From positions 1 through 58,970 of the forward strand of contig DIDP01000082.1 of assembly GCA_002418205.1 (NCBI GenBank): 58,970 bases of DNA. The letters run 5' to 3'. This document shows, one piece after another, positions 10,301 through 17,492 of the stretch; position 1 is the first letter of the stretch, and every line of letters starts with the position of its first letter. The translations under genes and the position numbers were made by a program. The stretch is from Anaerolineales bacterium UBA5797 (GTDB lineage Bacteria > Chloroflexota > Anaerolineae > Anaerolineales > Villigracilaceae). The notes below the pieces were generated by a model, which saw nothing but the letters and a program-made list of their open reading frames with translations, was not told the DNA's origin and made no database searches.

Positions 10301-10779
10301 GTGGCCAGGTTCCAATAGAGATCGAATATTTCCAAAGCGGAGGAGGGGCTCTACTCGAATTTAATCTCATTGCGGAGGGTTTTTTGGGCGAGTACTACCG
10401 TGGTGTGGCTCTCGAAAAACCGGCGTCCGGTGCCGCATTGGACCGCAATGTTCCAATTGCTTATCGTTTTGAACCGGTCATTAATTTTGATTGGGGGAAC
10501 AGTGGACCTCTCCCGCGCATTGGGGCAAACGTCTTTTCCGCACGGTGGAATGGCTCAGTTAGTCTTCCCGTGGGACGTTGGGCACTTGACGTCCGGGCGG
10601 ACGATGGCATCCGTCTATTCCTTGATGGCCGCCTACTTATTGACCAATGGAGAGACCAATCAGCGACAACCTATACGAAGGTGGTGGATCTGGTTGGACG
10701 CAAGCATGATATTCGTCTTGAATATTATGAAAAGACTGGTTCCGCTGTATGCAGTCTCTTCTTCAGGCGGTTGAACTGA
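7357..10779 (+). CDS. Papain-fold (C1-type) cysteine peptidase with five PA14-like modules
   Basis: 1140 aa; ATG 7357 is fixed by AAAGGAGG six bases upstream. Residues 1-200 are a basic, Ser-rich leader and an unrecognised domain. The peptidase domain follows: oxyanion Gln205 and catalytic Cys211 in QQARGTCTAF (the papain Q-x5-C spacing), His366 in GRGGSHCTTIIGF, Asn392 in VRNSWGG. All four active-site residues are present. From about residue 438 to the end there are five PA14-like units, the first and last canonical (GDDGVRLWVDDQLVINQW; ADDGIRLFLDGRLLIDQW), the middle three diverged. PA14 units usually bind carbohydrate or act as protein-interaction modules. There is no signal peptide or lipobox, odd for such an architecture. 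It heads a plus-strand cluster of exported-type proteins. Confidence 0.88.
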   Translation: MARRSSSSNHNDDDATRDRKTPSASKARSKTVRQPLRPGRLIEFLKLQKQTEFVVNIGSSPIRVSLKNIKPNKLATKLATRGILAPEVMAERAMLGVDFSKEAKVLGLNVNQVAALYQASLERLDPIVRMDIERAVAHPKGLGQIDPRDPDYPLLRKLLKIDQIRIVDLKELLKWRESPWGRIFLYLGPTDSVDLRPTLGPARDQQARGTCTAFGSTAVMESLEYMTDRRSGTRDLSEELMFWYSKGGQLYTAGGYDCGAALRHYTEYGSCEETYFPYWGTEIYSNHAQVPASDIAMDRAHYFTSDQVAGLPITGNASDISAVKDVIRSGRCVTFSSDAEADTWNTGTGIITFPDPLDSRGRGGSHCTTIIGFIDRNDLPGVNEGGYFIVRNSWGGAGSTSNMMGPEYGGHLLMPYGWYRRYVSSAYTLVDQDHLLTQGRRWIAEYFPNRSLQGVGISGLTMPPFFNTHGTILEGEVDQIDFDWGNDGPFRLVSTFPGFPTLNLGPSDNFSARYTQIRRFRPGWYRFKLRGDDGVRLWVDDQLVINQWRDQATTQYTEEYYLTGGDHILRVEYYEHTGLARVRLQIEPIMFHYELFASNDLSGTVYRTFDDTSTELEWRHAPPVRTGTSNGEFSLRAAGRKYFAAGTYRFHALHTGGCRIWIGKTLVLDDWDGLNPTGNPVSLTGGNKNVSVEFRNLARLPAAGEKGYYRAALSFGWSDEGWQTSIHYDPKRKAIHDSNYPHIDSLYEAFRTESLSGAAVFEYRYPATNNIANQYFAQDGLPLILQFSNLDKFKTGIPGSGAIPNDWLSAHIRRRVFINEAGNYIFRLSTDDGYRLIVDGKQILQDHHIRGSDPFNVELNLERGIHEIAIEYANTKWGGSVYFKMERAAWQVNYYSGTNFETLRSTQNIDRVDKIIESRPASVGSSNYSLRARRTMWLPLGRYRVQVRSDDGVRLKIAGLNLIDSWTNQSPTSYWNYFEHRGGQVPIEIEYFQSGGGALLEFNLIAEGFLGEYYRGVALEKPASGAALDRNVPIAYRFEPVINFDWGNSGPLPRIGANVFSARWNGSVSLPVGRWALDVRADDGIRLFLDGRLLIDQWRDQSATTYTKVVDLVGRKHDIRLEYYEKTGSAVCSLFFRRLN

Positions 10780-10838
10780 TCCATACTTAACCGGAATGAT
10801 TTTCATCCGAATATTCTATAACAATTGGAGATCCACTA

Positions 10839-12623
10839 ATGGCAGCATTCGAAAGAGTCGGCAACATTCTTTTGGTTTATGGTAATGATGTTTACACAAG
10901 TGATTACCGAATCAGAACCCGTGATTTTCTATATGGTGCCAGGTCAAGTCCGGTTCAAGTAGGAACGCACGACTTTTGGATCACATATGCGATACCTTCT
11001 CTGGGAGGAGCCGAGTGGAATTACGAGGATTTATCTGCTCGCCCTCGCAAGATGCGCGGCATCATTCGCATGGGGAGTGTACCAGACGATACCACCCCCA
11101 GCACATTACAGCGACATCTTAATGTAATATTGCAGGAAGTTGCGCACCATTGGTTGGTTCCGTATGATCTAGAAGTAAGTATCGATGGTACGGAGGTAGG
11201 TCTGGCAAATGGGTTGCAAATGACTCAACAAATCAATGATGAGACGCCATTTACCGAGCCAGCGTTGTTAGGAAGAGCCAACAGCCACTGGACAGCCTAT
11301 TTTCAGTCTGATGCGTCACCCATGGATGGCATGTATTATGTAGATGCTGGGTCTGAAGACGGATTTAACCGCTGGCAACAGAGCAGCTTTGTTGGACCCA
11401 CCCTCACACCTTCAGGGTTACCTTCATTAAGCCTTGTCGGATCTTATAACGATCTGGATCTGCTCGTCATGGGCGTCAAGACGGCGGCTGAAGCATACCC
11501 TGCAACAGGTTCTCGTTTCCGCTGGCTGGAACCGAAATTGTCCACTCCATACCCCGCTCACATCGGCGTGTTCGTGGCCTTCTCCCGAAACGATTTTTTT
11601 TATTTTGGTTTCTATACAGATCATCGTTTGCTGGGAGTGGAACGTACTGGGGACCCTATAGGTGGAGAATTAACGACCTTAAATCTCGGTCCGGATTATC
11701 ATCCGCTTGGCAATGATTACAATGGCATTGCCCTACGGGTAGTACGCCGGGGCAACCAATATTACTTCCAGGCCCGTCATGACAATCCACAAATCGGGTG
11801 TGTAGCCGCTGTGCTGAATTACTTCTTCCCACGATTATTTCCCCGATCGCTCCGCTTATTTGAGGATATCGATTCTTTGCCGCTACCGAATTCCACAGCT
11901 TCGTTTAACCGGTTTCGCACCGTGGCTATCTATGAGAGTAGCGATCGTCCACAGGCTGTAGGACTCATTGTCAAGAAATGGAGGCAGCCTCACCTAGCAG
12001 AAGGGGCATTTTACAATTTCGAACTTCTAAGTGGTAAATCCCATACAATTTTGCAAACCGATGATGTGCCTGAGGCTTTGCCGCCTGGCACACCTTATAG
12101 CAGCCTGCCTTTGGGCGAGTTGAGGCTTGACAATCCAACTGGAGATGCAATCGTCAGGAGCAAAGGTGGGCGCTTGCATATCCTCACTCCCTTTTCTACC
12201 GTCAATCCAGAAGGTAACCTGGAGCATTTTTCAGATAATCATTTCGATCATGATGCCAATCTGGATAACGCCCCGAAAGCTTTGACGAAAGCCCCAAACG
12301 GAGATTTTGCCTTTGCCACATCGTGCAAGGTATACAGGACAATTTTTACCCCTTGGGCTGCAGGTTATGCCACGGGCAAGACAATGTGGGGTAATGTAAA
12401 AACAGCCCGTGCCTTGGATATTATTGTGCCACCTCGAATAATCACGGAAAAACAACCGCCCCCACCAGATAATACTTACAAGATAGCCTATATTATTGTT
12501 GCTGAACGACGTTCCGATATTACAGAAGCCATGATTCAACGGGTAGATATCATCCGTCGGTATTGGGACTCAGCCTTTGAAGCAGCCACAGTAGAACGTC
12601 GCCATTCAAATAGCATGCTTTAA
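10839..12623 (+). CDS. Unrecognised 594-aa protein downstream of the PA14 peptidase
   Basis: Starts at ATG 10839 behind TTGGAG, 59 bases after the peptidase stop, so probably co-transcribed. I do not recognise a family. It has no signal peptide. The middle (about 140-340) is rich in aromatic residues and short beta-like segments (FFYFGFYTDHRLLGVER; YNGIALRVVRRGNQYYFQARHD), resembling a concanavalin-like beta-sandwich. Near residue 95-110 there is LQEVAHHWLVP, which looks like an HExxH metallopeptidase motif whose first His is Gln, so no activity can be claimed. The C-terminus carries a Pro-rich linker (KQPPPP) and a charged tail. It may be a partner or substrate of the peptidase. Confidence 0.75.
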   Translation: MAAFERVGNILLVYGNDVYTSDYRIRTRDFLYGARSSPVQVGTHDFWITYAIPSLGGAEWNYEDLSARPRKMRGIIRMGSVPDDTTPSTLQRHLNVILQEVAHHWLVPYDLEVSIDGTEVGLANGLQMTQQINDETPFTEPALLGRANSHWTAYFQSDASPMDGMYYVDAGSEDGFNRWQQSSFVGPTLTPSGLPSLSLVGSYNDLDLLVMGVKTAAEAYPATGSRFRWLEPKLSTPYPAHIGVFVAFSRNDFFYFGFYTDHRLLGVERTGDPIGGELTTLNLGPDYHPLGNDYNGIALRVVRRGNQYYFQARHDNPQIGCVAAVLNYFFPRLFPRSLRLFEDIDSLPLPNSTASFNRFRTVAIYESSDRPQAVGLIVKKWRQPHLAEGAFYNFELLSGKSHTILQTDDVPEALPPGTPYSSLPLGELRLDNPTGDAIVRSKGGRLHILTPFSTVNPEGNLEHFSDNHFDHDANLDNAPKALTKAPNGDFAFATSCKVYRTIFTPWAAGYATGKTMWGNVKTARALDIIVPPRIITEKQPPPPDNTYKIAYIIVAERRSDITEAMIQRVDIIRRYWDSAFEAATVERRHSNSML

Positions 12624-12722
12624 TCATGTAGCGATTCAAGCGCCTTCCAGCCTAGGTGTCACTGAGTTTGGCATAGGTTTCATCGACCGAGGAGGTCAAT
12701 AGCTTTATAGGAGACTGGTGAG

Positions 12723-13463
12723 ATGAACGGACGAACTTTTGTGATTCTATTTGCCACACTTCTATTGACTCCGGGGTGTGGCACAAGAGGCGCTCTTATC
12801 ATAATAGAAGACACTACGCTGACAAGGAATCATTTTGGGAATATTGTGATCGGGACCGATAATATCACTCTCGATTGTGATGGCCACTATATTTTTGGTT
12901 CTGGTTCCGGCGCAGGGATTACACTCGTGGGGCGGAGCGAAGTCATGGTGGAGAACTGTGACATCATAAACTTCACTGATGGATTTTTTCTGCAAGATTC
13001 AGACAACAATGTCTTCAGGCAAAACTTGGTTGAACACAATGCGGACGAAGGATTTGACATCCAAAGTTCTAACGATAACATCTTTAATCAAAACAGAGTG
13101 ACTGAAAACATCAGGGATGGCTTTGATCTTGAATATAGCAATGGCAACCTGTTCATTGAAAATGAAGTTCTGCAGAATGGAAGAAATGGTATTGAGCTTG
13201 ATTACTGCAACGAAAATGTCTTCGAGACAAATATCGCTAGTGACAATCAGCAGAATGGGATAAGTCTCGATTATTCTGAAAGGAACGTCTTTGAAACGAA
13301 CATGGCGAACAACAATGCAAGAGGCTTCCAAATTGAATCAAGTAACAATACCTTCAGTGAAAACCATGCGTGTAAAAACAGCATCGTTGACGCCAGGCAA
13401 CGAGGATCTGCGAGCAATACTTTCATAGCTAATGTTTTCTGTGTAATGGAAAACATACCATAA
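12723..13463 (+). CDS. Right-handed beta-helix (NosD-like) lipoprotein
   Basis: 246 aa. The N-terminus MNGRTFVILFATLLLTPGC is a signal peptide with a lipobox ending at Cys19. From about residue 45 the sequence is a run of parallel beta-helix turns of about 24 residues, each with an N-x-x-x-x-N pattern (NNVFRQNLVEHN; NDNIFNQNRVTEN; NGNLFIENEVLQN; NENVFETNIASDN). This is the PbH1/NosD-type copper-binding or carbohydrate-binding repeat. No pectinase-type catalytic residues were evident. It is presumably anchored at the cell surface. It follows the 594-aa gene by 99 bases in the same direction. Confidence 0.82.
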   Translation: MNGRTFVILFATLLLTPGCGTRGALIIIEDTTLTRNHFGNIVIGTDNITLDCDGHYIFGSGSGAGITLVGRSEVMVENCDIINFTDGFFLQDSDNNVFRQNLVEHNADEGFDIQSSNDNIFNQNRVTENIRDGFDLEYSNGNLFIENEVLQNGRNGIELDYCNENVFETNIASDNQQNGISLDYSERNVFETNMANNNARGFQIESSNNTFSENHACKNSIVDARQRGSASNTFIANVFCVMENIP

Positions 13464-13489
13464 ATACTGCCAGATGATACAGTCCTCAA

Positions 13490-13545
13490 CACTTCTTCAC
13501 CGGATGGGGCGCCAATGGATTGCCGTCCCATCCGGTGAAGAAGTG
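13490..13545. repeat. 19-bp perfect inverted repeat (hairpin) after the beta-helix gene
   Basis: Arms 13490-13508 and 13527-13545 are perfectly complementary over 19 bases (CACTTCTTCACCGGATGGG and its reverse complement) around an 18-base loop, 27 bases after the beta-helix stop. It probably ends or stabilises the upstream transcript, but there is no T-run on either side, so a plain Rho-independent terminator is not certain. Confidence 0.75.
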
Positions 13546-13850
13546 AGGTGCCTTGGCAAAGTACTTGACATCCATGTTGGTCGGTTACAGCCTGATATGT
13601 ACTTGGGCAAAATGCTCGGAATCTAGTCAAAAAGCCGCCAAAAGACGCTGTAAAGACCTGGAAGACTCCCATAAAACAAGTCATTTTGCTCGAAAACACT
13701 TCTAAAAATCTATGAAAATCGTAGTTCATAACAGGCTCCTGGTTTTAGTGCGAATCGCCAGAGTATTATCCCAGATATTAACACAGCCAGTATATTATCA
13801 ATCGGAGAGCGCCTCAAGCTAAACCAGTACGTGATGATGGAAATATACTT

Positions 13851-13870
13851 CGGAGAGGATATCTTCTCCG
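13851..13870. promoter_or_regulatory. 20-bp near-perfect palindrome upstream of the 153-aa membrane protein
   Basis: CGGAGAGGAT directly followed by ATCTTCTCCG gives nine of ten symmetric positions, ending 34 bases before the ATG at 13905. It could be an operator or a short hairpin in the leader. The rest of 13546-13850 holds no gene I can support. Confidence 0.4.
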
Positions 13871-13904
13871 CCCCTTGGTGAATTAATTGAGTCAAGGAGT
13901 AATC

Positions 13905-14366
13905 ATGTCAAATAAGGCCGGAGAGGAACGAGGTTTCTACTGGTGGATGCGATATGTCATTGTTCCAGTAATCGGAGGCGGTGGCATCATTGCGATTATC
14001 GTTGCTGTCATAGGTATGCTCTCTCCTCAATCACCTACTGGAACAACTACTCCCACATCACCCTCTAAAATTCAGACCATCACCCGTTCCCCCGAATTGC
14101 CACCTTCTCAGAATATGCAATGGACAACCATAGAAGGTCATATTGTCCTAGACCCCAGTGACAAATATTGGGAGAAGTACCAGGATGATACAGACTTGCC
14201 CGGTCTGTATCTACGGTTGAAAGATGTATCCAGTGTGGGTGAGTCGTTGGGAGATTATCTGGAACTCAAATCGGATGGAACCTTTGATTTGGAGGAAGCT
14301 GGCAACCGAATGAGCGGAACATGGCAATCGGTCGCAGCAGACGAGATCACTCTTAATTTCCCCTAG
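13905..14366 (+). CDS. Single-span membrane protein with extracytoplasmic domain
   Basis: 153 aa; ATG 13905 is set by AAGGAG at 13894-13899. A short charged cytoplasmic N-terminus is followed by one transmembrane helix (about 17-42: VIVPVIGGGGIIAIIVAVIGML), a Thr/Ser/Pro-rich linker, and a small C-terminal domain (about 75-153) with LELKSDGTFDLEEAGNRMSGTW, a pattern seen in lipocalin-like or DUF-type beta domains that compare a measured value with a blank. Function unknown. Its stop overlaps the ribosome site of the next gene, so the two are probably translated together. Confidence 0.72.
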   Translation: MSNKAGEERGFYWWMRYVIVPVIGGGGIIAIIVAVIGMLSPQSPTGTTTPTSPSKIQTITRSPELPPSQNMQWTTIEGHIVLDPSDKYWEKYQDDTDLPGLYLRLKDVSSVGESLGDYLELKSDGTFDLEEAGNRMSGTWQSVAADEITLNFP

Positions 14367-14375
14367 GAGGATGCT

Positions 14376-15128
14376 ATGCAACTGTTTAACCCATCAATAA
14401 AACGTGTAGTTTGGTTCGCTGTCATTCTCGGAAGTTCAATTATTTTCAGCGCATTGGGAGTTGACCCTTCAATCGCACAGGAATCTGATAACCTGATTTG
14501 GGCATGCAGGCATAACCGTACCAGTGTTATCGTTATCATCAAAGCAAACGAAACGTGTCCAACAGGTTGGTCTTCAATGACTTGGAATATCAGAGGTGAA
14601 CAAGGTCCTCAAGGGGTTCCGGGAAATGCGGGTCCTTCTGGCGATTCAAACTGGAAATTGAACGGGTCCGTGACCTACTACAATACCGGGAATGTAGGCA
14701 TAGGAACAGATAGCCCAAGTATGCCGTTGGAGGTGCGATCATCACAACGTAGTGGCGCAGCTATTCGCTTTGGTGATCCATTTGGCTTTGGGCAGTTAGT
14801 TGCTGGCAGCAATGGTGTAGTTATTGCATCCTCCAATGGCGAGTTTCGATTGTATATTGATCAATCAACTGGTAACGTTGGCGTCGGAACGCAGAACCCT
14901 ACAAGTAAATTGCATGTAATTGGCAAGGGCATATTTACAGATGGCATAGATCCTCCGTACATATCGTTTAGTAACGAATATCATGAAAGTATCAGGCAAT
15001 ACGCCAAGGATGCGTACTCTTACGAGGAGGCCATGCAATTCTGGAATGGAGAGGCTCATCGAATGGAAGTTTATGTGATTGACGAGGATCGATTCTATAC
15101 GATAACCGGTGAACTTATAGAAGAGTAA
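14376..15128 (+). CDS. Exported protein with short collagen-like stretch and fibre-like repeats
   Basis: 250 aa starting at ATG 14376 behind AGGAGG, which overlaps the preceding stop. An N-terminal hydrophobic signal (about 10-34) is followed by a Cys pair (WACRHNR; NETCPTGW), a collagen-like run GEQGPQGVPGNAGPSG, and two copies of the tail-fibre type phrase GNVGIGTDSPSMPLEV and GNVGVGTQNPTSKLHV. This pattern is typical of bacterial surface and phage-derived fibre proteins that trimerise. The C-terminal 60 residues are acidic and unrecognised. Most likely a secreted or surface adhesin-like protein. It converges on the Tad-type operon, 16 bases away. Confidence 0.78.
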   Translation: MQLFNPSIKRVVWFAVILGSSIIFSALGVDPSIAQESDNLIWACRHNRTSVIVIIKANETCPTGWSSMTWNIRGEQGPQGVPGNAGPSGDSNWKLNGSVTYYNTGNVGIGTDSPSMPLEVRSSQRSGAAIRFGDPFGFGQLVAGSNGVVIASSNGEFRLYIDQSTGNVGVGTQNPTSKLHVIGKGIFTDGIDPPYISFSNEYHESIRQYAKDAYSYEEAMQFWNGEAHRMEVYVIDEDRFYTITGELIEE

Positions 15129-15144
15129 AACTGGCATAGGATTT

Positions 15145-15687
15145 TCATTTCTGATATTCCAGACTCGGATTGAGGACCCAGCGGGTCAACATTTCAATAT
15201 CCGACTCGTTCAGATAACGCACCTTCAATCCAAATCCGGCACATAACCCGCCCAACCCTTCCCACCAGGCGATGCCCTCCTCGCCTGGCAATGCAAATTC
15301 AACCACCGTCCTGCGCACAAAGGGTAGTGGATATTCCTGAATCGAAAGCAGCAATCCCTGATGCAGAATATCCAGGCCTTCCGTAGTCGCAGGTTGCCAT
15401 TTGAGGATCTGTTTCTGAAATTCCAAACGCGGCTGGGGGTCCGGCCAGAACAATTGCAAAAGCCGCAGGGTCCAGCCTGGCTGTACTGAAGACAGTATCG
15501 CCTTATACGCCTCCCCCGGTCGCACCTCGGACCGGTCCGGGTCGGCATACAACTCGGCAAACAGGCGGCGGGTATCATCCTCGCCGATCAAGGCGGCATG
15601 CGAGCCGGCCTGCGTGAACCCCCTGGCAAGAACGAAGGTACGGGTTGTCCCAACCTGCAACTCCCTGTTCCTTGAAAACTGCCTCAT
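15145..15687 (-). CDS. Tad-operon-linked protein of unknown function (180 aa)
   Basis: Last gene of the minus-strand Tad-type operon; its ATG overlaps the stop of the 118-aa gene by four bases (ATGA). It is soluble, Trp-rich and without signal peptide or transmembrane helix. I do not recognise the family. Visible features: LFAELYADPDRSEVRPGEAYKAIL near the N-terminus, PGEEGIAWWEGLGGLCAGFG and LTRWVLNPSLEYQ at the end. A decayed copy of its C-terminus lies at 3784-3873, so the gene family has been duplicated in this genome. Its position suggests a role tied to the CpaF ATPase. Confidence 0.7.
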   Translation of the reverse strand: MRQFSRNRELQVGTTRTFVLARGFTQAGSHAALIGEDDTRRLFAELYADPDRSEVRPGEAYKAILSSVQPGWTLRLLQLFWPDPQPRLEFQKQILKWQPATTEGLDILHQGLLLSIQEYPLPFVRRTVVEFALPGEEGIAWWEGLGGLCAGFGLKVRYLNESDIEMLTRWVLNPSLEYQK

Positions 15688-16040
15688 TTCCCTCTCCAGA
15701 ACAACATCAAAATCCCCCTTGTAAATCCCATTTCATCCAGGTTCCAGCCCTCCAATAGATTCGAGCTGTTGGAATGCGCCCACTGAAGCCCATCCGGATT
15801 CCAGTTTGCAGCCATTGCCATCAACTGTGTTTCCCTTCCAGGGACAGGCATGATAAACAAAGTGTCGGCGCTCCACTCCCCCGCCTGCATGTCGATCAAT
15901 CCATGAAACCCGGTATCATAGGTCATCACTCCGCACCACAAATCCTGACAAGCAAGCAGGTCTTTCACCGCCTCGGCGCCATTAAAGGGGCGGTGGATAT
16001 TGCGGATCAGTTCAAGTTGTAATTCGATGATTATGTTCAT
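15684..16040 (-). CDS. Tad-operon-linked protein of unknown function (118 aa)
   Basis: 118 aa, three bases downstream of cpaF with AAAGGA placed ahead of the ATG at 16040. No signal peptide or membrane segment. Contains MTYDTGFHGLIDMQAGEWSAD and several Trp residues in the C-terminal half. I do not recognise a family. Tight coupling on both sides (gap of 3, overlap of 4) argues that it is a real part of the operon. Confidence 0.68.
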   Translation of the reverse strand: MNIIIELQLELIRNIHRPFNGAEAVKDLLACQDLWCGVMTYDTGFHGLIDMQAGEWSADTLFIMPVPGRETQLMAMAANWNPDGLQWAHSNSSNLLEGWNLDEMGFTRGILMLFWRGK

Positions 16041-16043
16041 ATC

Positions 16044-17489
16044 TCATAATCCTTTGAAGATCGCCTCGGGAATATTCAAGTCTGCAGCGCGGAACCCCGG
16101 ACGCAAGGGTCTATTCCCGGTGGGAACCAACCCCTTCCCCTGCTCAAAGCGAAACAATGGGGAGAACGATGGACGCCCCGCTGTGCGTTCTACAATCGGT
16201 GAGACTTCCACGATCTCACGCACGATCTGCCCATGTGTGGGATTGCGTTCGATATACACCGCTGCTGTCACCGCCTCGGCGAAGGATTGCGCGATCTGGA
16301 TCTCGGACATGCGGGCTGCGTCCGGATGCGCCTGCACCACCTGCAGGAAACGCGGCCAGACGTGTTCGGCGCTGGTGGCATGGATGGTAAAGGCGGAATG
16401 CCCATGTCCCGTTGCCGCAGCCCGAATGAGTTCCCAGGCTTCCGCCCCACGCGCCTCCCCGATGACCACGCCATGCGGACGCGAACGCAATGCGGAACGG
16501 ATCAGGTCATACATGGTCACCGGCGGGGGACCGCCGCGAATTTCGGGTCTGGTTACCGTGTATACGATGTTGCCCGTATCACTCTTGCCATCCCCATTCC
16601 AGCCGTTCAGGATGATCTCGTTTGAGTCCTCCACAATGAACAGACGTATGGCGCCGCGTGGGTAATAGTCGAGCATCTCCTGCAGGATGCGCTGTCCCAC
16701 AAAGGTTTTACCCGAACCTGTCGTGCCGGCAATGACCAAAGTGCCACCGTGCACCATCACGCTCAACAAATAATTGGCAGCTTCGGGAGTCAAGATTCCG
16801 TTTCCACGTGGAAAATCCTTTGGATCGAATCGGGGGCGCGGCACAGGTGGCAGTCTATTCTGACATAACAACGCCAGACTGCCCTGAGTCAGGTCCAGAG
16901 CCGTGCGGTAATTTGAGATGCGCAGGGTGATGGTATCGCCATAGGGAGAGGCGGGCGGCATGATGTAGTTGATACGCACACCCTTGCGCCTAACCGTTCC
17001 ATCTCCCAAGGGAACCATGACCTGCAGCATCGCATCGGCAATCGGGTAATCAGGCGTTGGGGCGCGCTGTCCGGCGCGGTCGATCATGACCCTCAGCGCA
17101 TCCCCAATTCCATCCGGTGCAGGTCCGGCATGTACCCAACCACTGGAGGTGGTGTAGATGTGGATGTGTCCAAGGTTGATGGCAATATCCTCCACATCCG
17201 GACGGGCGATGATCTCCAACAGGGGACCTAGACCAGACAAGTCACCCACCAAGCGCAGTATGAACTCCTGCGGCAGCGCAACGCCCGCATCCACCGCACG
17301 CGAGTTGACCTCTTCAAATACTTTACGTGCCAGCGTTTCGATCTCGGTCGAGGACAGCGAACGCTGCAGGGACTCACTGGCTTTGCGCGCGCGTCCCTCC
17401 CTGACCAGGATTTCCCACCAATGTTCCATCTCATCGGATGCACGTGTTTCCGTTACAGGTTTGAGAGTCTTTCCGGCGATGTCAAACAT
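16044..17489 (-). CDS. cpaF: CpaF/TadA-type secretion ATPase
   Basis: 481 aa, the usual CpaF length. An N-terminal domain (about 20-240) with GPLLEIIARPDVEDIAIN leads into the RecA-like ATPase: Walker A GTTGSGKT at 255-262, Asp box FIVEDSNEI near 285, Walker B VVIGEARG, and a His box (TGHGHSAFTIHA). It should form a hexamer at the inner face of the membrane and power a type IV-like (Tad/Flp) pilus or a related secretion machine. It starts three bases after the CpaE-like gene. No TadB/TadC platform proteins, pilin, prepilin peptidase or secretin follows it, which is unusual. Confidence 0.92.
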   Translation of the reverse strand: MFDIAGKTLKPVTETRASDEMEHWWEILVREGRARKASESLQRSLSSTEIETLARKVFEEVNSRAVDAGVALPQEFILRLVGDLSGLGPLLEIIARPDVEDIAINLGHIHIYTTSSGWVHAGPAPDGIGDALRVMIDRAGQRAPTPDYPIADAMLQVMVPLGDGTVRRKGVRINYIMPPASPYGDTITLRISNYRTALDLTQGSLALLCQNRLPPVPRPRFDPKDFPRGNGILTPEAANYLLSVMVHGGTLVIAGTTGSGKTFVGQRILQEMLDYYPRGAIRLFIVEDSNEIILNGWNGDGKSDTGNIVYTVTRPEIRGGPPPVTMYDLIRSALRSRPHGVVIGEARGAEAWELIRAAATGHGHSAFTIHATSAEHVWPRFLQVVQAHPDAARMSEIQIAQSFAEAVTAAVYIERNPTHGQIVREIVEVSPIVERTAGRPSFSPLFRFEQGKGLVPTGNRPLRPGFRAADLNIPEAIFKGL

Positions 17490-17492
17490 GGA

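Noticed and set aside
13271..13729. 152-aa minus-strand frame covering the end of the beta-helix gene
   Set aside because: Overlaps the beta-helix repeats antisense and runs through the 19-bp hairpin; no ribosome site.
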